Origin: Oscheius onirici
Lineage: Eukaryota > Nematoda > Chromadorea > Rhabditida > Rhabditidae
DNA length: 64,000 nucleotides
NCBI GenBank assembly: GCA_932521025.1
Contig: OW051470.1
Span: 2,218,501 to 2,282,500 of the forward strand
Reading direction: 5' to 3'
Shown: positions 58,626 through 64,000 of the stretch, one piece after another
Layout of the letters: each line of letters starts with the position of its first letter
How positions within the stretch are numbered: the first letter of the stretch is position 1
Translations under genes and position numbers: made by a program
The notes under the pieces: generated by a model
The model's database searches: none
Told to the model about the DNA's origin: nothing
What the model saw: only the letters and a program-made list of their open reading frames with translations

Positions 58626-61600
58626 TCATAGGGAACGATTGGCTGAAAGATTTACAGTATTCTCTCGGATCGTGTCAAGACCCACCTCAGTATTCTTCGC
58701 CGGCCATGGTTGAGTTGGTGTCTTGGCCTTCTTCTCCAGGAAAAACTTGTCAATGTTCCGGCGGCACAGGACACATTTGATTTCCAATTTGTGTTCGCCA
58801 TGAGCCTGTTGAATTAGTAGGACAGAGCACTTTTTGCAGGTGACTCTGTGGGTACAGGGTAGAGCCATGACTGTAGCTTTCTGGGTTAGACAGACACAGC
58901 ATTCTTCTTCTAGTGTAGGCGCCTCGAGGTTTTCTTTCTCGCAACGGGCAAGGATCTTGGCCTGAAAGAATACGTTCAGAATATTTTCAATGGCTTCGTG
59001 AACCCCAAAAGTGGGAGACAATGTTGTTGTTATGGGCCAGTGCGCCAACCCCCAATAACAGCTCAGGATCATGTTTTTGAGTTTTTTGATGTTCAAAAAA
59101 GTTGTAGCTCTTGAAAAAATCTACATTTTTGTAGAACATTGTGAAGCCGAAAAATGCTGTCCTGTATCCCAAATACGTGTCATCTTCTGAGGACTACACA
59201 AAATTTCCGTTCTCTGTCAAAGCTGTTATCGTATTCCCTGTCTTTCTATTGTTAGTGCCAACTTCCTGTCTGTTCTCAAGCTGATTCATCACGCCGGAAA
59301 AAAGATTCGTCACCGCCGCCGCAAAAGAGTCCGCCGCGTGGGATGAGACATACAGAGACCACAATGTGAATCCTCTTATCCCCAAAAAAGAGCAAAACTC
59401 ACAGCTCGGGCCTCGTTGAACTTCTTCTCAAGCTCCTGCTGATAGCGGCTCATTTCTTCCTCGTCGTTCTTTTCCCTCTGGAAAAACAGAAATTATGTCT
59501 GATTCGTACTCTATTCAAAGGGGTCTAGACTGAAAAACAATCTCTCTCTCTCTGTCGACTGATCCATGGGCGATGTTGGGACGAAAACAAGCCCTGGTGG
59601 TTTTTGGTAGGGAGAAAGAGATGCAGGTTTGCAGAGAGGGAACACACGAGGGAACAAACGTCATTCTTGGTTCTTTTCCTATTTGCGCTAGGGCTGCAGT
59701 CGCTTCAAATAAACAACAGAAAATTGGAGACAAGATGAGGTCAGATGTACCCAGAGACTCAGTCTGGATGTACTGGACCAGAACTCTCTGCCTGTTTGCC
59801 ACTGTCCAGACTTTCCTGAGTCCCGAGGCACCCTGACAGGATGAGACCAGTCAGATTTTCAAACGAAGGGGGGCGCCTGCCGAACTATTACCAGATTTCT
59901 TCCTGCAAGAGTCTTCATTCAGATAAAGATGAGTCAGGTGACTGTTTGGATCTCTTTCTGTAAGAATCCCTCCTTCAGAGATTGAGTCAAAAGAATGAGT
60001 ATGACTCAAATGTCCGAATGGGTATCCAGACAGTTCTAATGAGTATGAGTCGAGTCTGCTAATTCTCTACTCTTTCCAAAGACTCTCTCTGGTACCCTGT
60101 CCAATTCTCAGAATTTATCTACCCCCTCCTTTCCTCTAAAGGTCCCAAATTTCGCGCTATCTGCCGATCTCTCCTATGCTTTAATCAAAGAACAAGCGCT
60201 GTCTCTCTCGCTCTCCTGGGTGCGGGTTCCACCTCGTCTTCAAGCCAGAACAGATCAGAAATCGGCCAGATGAAGAAAAGACGCAGTCTGTCGATAGAAT
60301 CAACTGCTGTCGGCTTAATTGCGTTCTCGTCGCCGCAAAAGGAGTATGTCTAGGAGCGACAAAAGTCATTTGTCAGTCAGTAGGAGAGGAAGAAAGAGAG
60401 CGTCTAGACACACGAATCAAGGACACCACTTTTTGCCTCATTTGTTGTCGGGAATGGAATTACGCTCTTGTCACCCAATTTAAATCTGCCCGCGAGCTTT
60501 GTTCCCATGGCTGAATGGTTTCGCGGTTGTCTGCCGTTTAGAGCTTCCGGGTTATTTTGCAGAACGTCAAAGAACCCATATTTTCTCATTTGGAAAACGA
60601 ACAGACGTTTTCAATCCGCACGAAATGCCTCTCCCTGTGAATAGACAGGATAATCCCAGACCCCATATCAACACCCGGATCAGACTCTATAGTCGGGCAG
60701 AAAAGGGGGAAAGAGAACTGGGCTCCGGGGGTACAGTGTGTGCCCAGACTGTCTTGTGACTCTTATAACGTCATTGGTCTCTCCGCTTTACGTGCAGGCG
60801 CCTTGTTTTCCAAGGGAGGAAAGGAGAGCTGCTGAAAGTGAGAACGGGAACGAACATTTCTAGTCTGCTCGGCCATATATTTGCCCTTTCTAGCGCGAGC
60901 GGGAAAAGAGAGAGAGAGGCGGCTGAGATGAAAGACGAACTGCCGGCCAGATGCCGGACACAAAAAGTCAGAAGCGTTAGGAGTACTGTAAAAGGACTAA
61001 TACATACGGATCGAACTCTAGAAAGAGTAGAGTCTTGACTCATACTCTCTGAATCTACTGAACCAGTAGAATCTAGTTGATCAGAACAGGACATACTGTT
61101 AGACTCATACTCCCTAGAATACAGTAACTGCTCAGTTGACCAGACAAATCCAGTTTTTTTTACAGAGAGAGACAGAGATCCTCATACAGATGAGAGGATG
61201 ATGAGACAGTTGATCAGACAGTTCGAAAGAGAGAAAGAGACTAGAAGAAAGGCCACAAGAGAGTGAGACGACAGGAAAGAAAGGACCCAAAGCAACTGTC
61301 TGGTGAAAAATGGTTGGTCACAAGACCACGACCCGCGGGCCGCTTCCTTCCGTCCAGACGAGCTGTCTAGACGGACAGACCATTTGCGGAGGAGGACGTA
61401 AACAGATGTCTCTCTTTGCATCATTTCTTTTCGACTGATCAGAGATGGAATTCTTGAAATAGTCTCAAAACAGGCACAAACGGGTCTCTTCTAGAGAATG
61501 ATTCTTGATGTATTTCAGAGGGAGAGTCACAAAGCACAGAACTTGGAGATTATTGTAAAGTTTTTGGAGAGTTCATAAAAGGATTTAGAAATCTGCAGTT

Positions 61601-62322
61601 TTGAAAGGGTGAGAAGAGAAAAATGATAAAAAAAACAACAGATTTCTAAAGCGAGCCTGGGATTGAGACGAGGGACTATTGTTATATATTTTAGAAGAGG
61701 ATACTGAAAAAATAGACTAATAGACCCACTGATCCCAGTGTAAGCTACAGTACCACCCGATGTCCGCAGTCATTTGACCATTACCGTCAGATAAGACAAA
61801 GAGACTCTGTCTGGACTGTAGCGGAAATGGCGGGAAATTGGAGAGTGACAGTCAAGAGACTGTCAGAAACCGTCTGGAAGGAATATTCAAGAAGAAATTA
61901 TTAGTCAAACGGGATGAGTCAAGTGACGAAATCTGTGGTCACGTGGGGAAAAAGAGAGTTGTGGAAATCTGTTAAAGTCTATCAAACTGCTATGAGGACA
62001 GTTTGCACCCAAAATCCCGAAGATGGGTTGCAGCAGTCGGCGAAGAGTTCGAAGAACACGGAAATTGGTCCCGCTATTCGATTAGTCGCCCGGACGCGGG
62101 AGAGACACTATTTTTCGATTTCGCCCCGGCAGTTTTCAGCACTATGATGTCAGACAGAGAGAGAGACATTTTTGGGTTTAACAGTTTGGATAGGGATGAA
62201 GGAGACAGTCAAGAGGGAGAGAGTGAAATGAGACTCACCGAGACACAGGGTTCCTGTGGACTGACAGTAGTCAGCTCTGGCTGACTGCGGCTTCGGATCT
62301 TCCGGACCAATTCCTTTAGCAT
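58626..62322 (-). CDS. C-terminal RING-finger protein with coiled coil (probable E3 ligase)
   Basis: Three exons join in phase 0: 62322-62239 (MLKELVRKIRSRSQPELTTV then SPQEPCVS), 59477-59403 (REKNDEEEMSRYQQELEKKF then NEARA) and 58961-58626. The last holds LARCEKENLEAPTLEEE and a C3HC4 RING: CCVC, PCTH (Cys then His), CKKC, CVLC, followed by RRNIDKFFLEKKAK. The spacing between the second and third pairs is long (about 17 residues). The middle exon is a coiled coil. The protein, as modelled, is about 164 aa; additional exons may be hidden in the 2.76-kb intron. RING proteins of this layout act as ubiquitin ligases; substrate unknown. The RING exon is strongly supported, the first exon weakly. 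Confidence 0.7.
59074..59154. repeat. Diverged copy of the hairpin family
   Basis: Arms TTGATGTTCAAAAAAGTTGTAG and CTACATTTTTGTAGAACATTG-like pair around a loop CTCTTGAAAAAAT; the arm core and loop (CTTGAA) match the hairpin at 10578-10660. It lies in an intron of the RING gene. Confidence 0.65.
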
Positions 62323-64000
62323 TTTTAGTAATCTGGAAGGGGTCTTGAGGCAGAGAGAGAGAAGAGTCTGCCCCAGTCCGTCTGTTCTGGCGGCCGGCCG
62401 GAGAGAGACACCCACAACCACCACGCCCCGGTCTCGTACTCTCTCCGTCTGACACGGTCTCTCGTCTGGATTGGCGCATGACTCTCATCTGAACACGTAC
62501 TCTCTTAAGCGGACTCTCCGACCAGACAACACTCTCTCCCACTGATCCCTGAGCACTTTTTCTCGCGCTCTCTTTTCCGAACTCTGTTCCTAATGCGGCG
62601 AAGGAGTCTGATCTCTATTCCTGTCCCTGTACTCTCTCACTGTCTCTCTCAGGATTCCATACTCTCACGATCCCTTGACTCTCTTCCGAAAGCATGGACT
62701 CTTTCCCCTGAGAGCACTTTTCCTCTCCCTCTGCCTCCTCTCATCATGTACTCTCTACCAAGAGTCTAGACTCTCTTCCCGTGACTGGATCCCTCCTGTA
62801 ACTATCTGTCCCGTACCCTCTCCCGACAGACACTCCCTCGACTGTCTGGCCACACACAAGAGAGAGTGGGAACAGCTGGGTTCCTTCAAATTCTCGTAAA
62901 CAACGTGTAGGGTCGTCTGATCGAGAGTGTCACCCGGAAAAAGGGCAAATCGTCTGGAGGTCAGACTGAACCTGAGAGAAGTTCTGCAACAGATTGTGTG
63001 CTCCAAAAAATGTTCCTTTGACAAATCGGCGTGTGACCGTCTCTTTGACGATAAAACCGAGACACGGAAGTAGACTTGCAACTCTCTCCCTCTTACAGTA
63101 TCCAGAGTTGACTCATACCCAGACGGTGACTGTCTCTCAAACAGACAGACTCTCCCCTTTCACTTGTTTTGCAGATCGAGAGCAGAGAGTTCATTTCATC
63201 ATCTCTCGCGAGTTAAAAAGTAGATCCGGAGTTTAGTGTCTAAAAGGTGAAGAACTTTTTTCGTCGGAAAGGTCGGGGAATTCTTTGCAAGTACGAAAAT
63301 GAAACAGCGATCAAGTAAACATGTTTTACCAGATTTACCAGGTCAATTCCGGTACTTTGACTCACGTCTGTGACCAAGTCCGGAAGGAAGCGACCAGTTC
63401 TTTGGGTCATGACTCAACAGTTTATCAGAAAGAGAGAGTCTTGCAGAGGTCCACACGACTCATCTTGTGTTTGTGCACAGACTCCGTAGTTTGTCACCCG
63501 ACCGATTGATCAGCTAGTGATCATGTTTGTTGATCAAGAGGGAGAAAGACTGGGTGGTTTGAGCTCTCTTGAATATGAGCGTAGAACACTAGAAATCTTT
63601 GGACAGAAAGTGCCAATGATCTAGAAAGATTTCCGGACAAGAAAGTATTTATCCGGTCATTCTGCGTTTTTACTCTGAGAGATTACTATGTTCCCAGACT
63701 ATAGTAGTTTGTTCTCAGACTACGGTAACTTGTTCCCAGACTACGGTACTCTGAATGATGTCACTCTTGTCCAGACAGTACTCCGGTCTCTGGTCCAGAC
63801 TTGCCGCGTTCTTCTGTAAAAAATCATCCTTTGACTAGACCGACGGTTTTAAATCTTCCAAAAGGATCAATAACCCATTTCCAGATGTTTACGAAAAACT
63901 ACAGTAATCAGACTGACATAGTATCCTGACTCTCTAGCCAATCTATTGTATATGTTACTGTAATGAGTCAAGCAGGTCGTTTGAACTAGACAACGGAAAC
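62323..64000. other. Low-complexity intergenic DNA
   Basis: Dominated by CT/GA-rich words (CTCTCTC, AGACTC, GACAGTC) and by CTACAGTA/TACTGTAG-like words common in worm intergenic DNA. No gene was recognised; the listed short frames have no splice context. The similar stretch 59840-62230 inside the RING gene's first intron has the same character. Confidence 0.45.
63690..63753. repeat. Tandem repeat, about 21-bp period, three copies
   Basis: Three imperfect copies of GTTCCCAGACTACGGTAACTT run head to tail. The variable positions are in CTAT/CTAC and at the last four bases. Confidence 0.75.

Noticed and set aside
60181..60600. Minus-strand frames that might be extra exons of the RING gene
   Set aside because: No phase-compatible pair of consensus splice sites could be found, and the predicted residues are not convincing.

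Overview
The window is nuclear DNA of a rhabditid nematode. Introns end in the worm-type TTTTCAG. Several start codons sit a few bases after such an acceptor, which suggests SL trans-splicing. There is a cuticle collagen, and the SUMO protein is very close to Caenorhabditis SMO-1. pcf-11, a BAF60 gene and ttll-4 lie in a row; from memory the last two are also neighbours on C. elegans chromosome III. I cannot name the species.

Layout. 0.07-17.4 kb is the housekeeping block: pcf-11 (-), BAF60/SMARCD (+) and ttll-4 (+, long introns). 17.9-22.7 kb is a transposon-damaged stretch: a decayed non-LTR retroelement and a UBE2D-type ubiquitin-conjugating gene split by a 2.0-kb TA-target DNA transposon. 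23.2-26.9 kb holds SUMO (-) and importin alpha (+), separated by a tandemly duplicated non-coding segment. 27.1-31.9 kb is a large secreted mucin-like gene with complement-control-like repeats. 32.4-33.6 kb contains gene relics. 34.0-37.8 kb holds two adjacent geminin-like coiled-coil genes; the last intron of the second contains tRNA-Pro and a tRNA-Gly cut in two by a 1.39-kb element. 38.0-48.2 kb is sparse: a 67-aa protein, a zinc-finger/zinc-knuckle protein, small uncharacterised genes and two tRNA-Glu genes carried in a dispersed repeat. 48.2-52.6 kb holds a GT31 (core-1 galactosyltransferase-like) gene lacking the DxD motif and a cuticle collagen, each with a tRNA in an intron. 53-64 kb holds tRNA-Asp, tRNA-Gly, a broken Thr-rich mucin-like gene, a 723-bp fold-back element, a RING protein and low-complexity intergenic DNA.

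There is no operon-like pathway across the window. The recurring theme is interplay between tRNA genes, introns and mobile repeats: nine tRNA loci, five of them inside introns of protein genes, one split by an insertion and three in copies of one repeat unit. One of those units carries a clean insertion whose empty site is preserved 8 kb away. All gene models were built by hand from splice consensus, reading frame and remembered protein families; exon totals were checked for divisibility by three.
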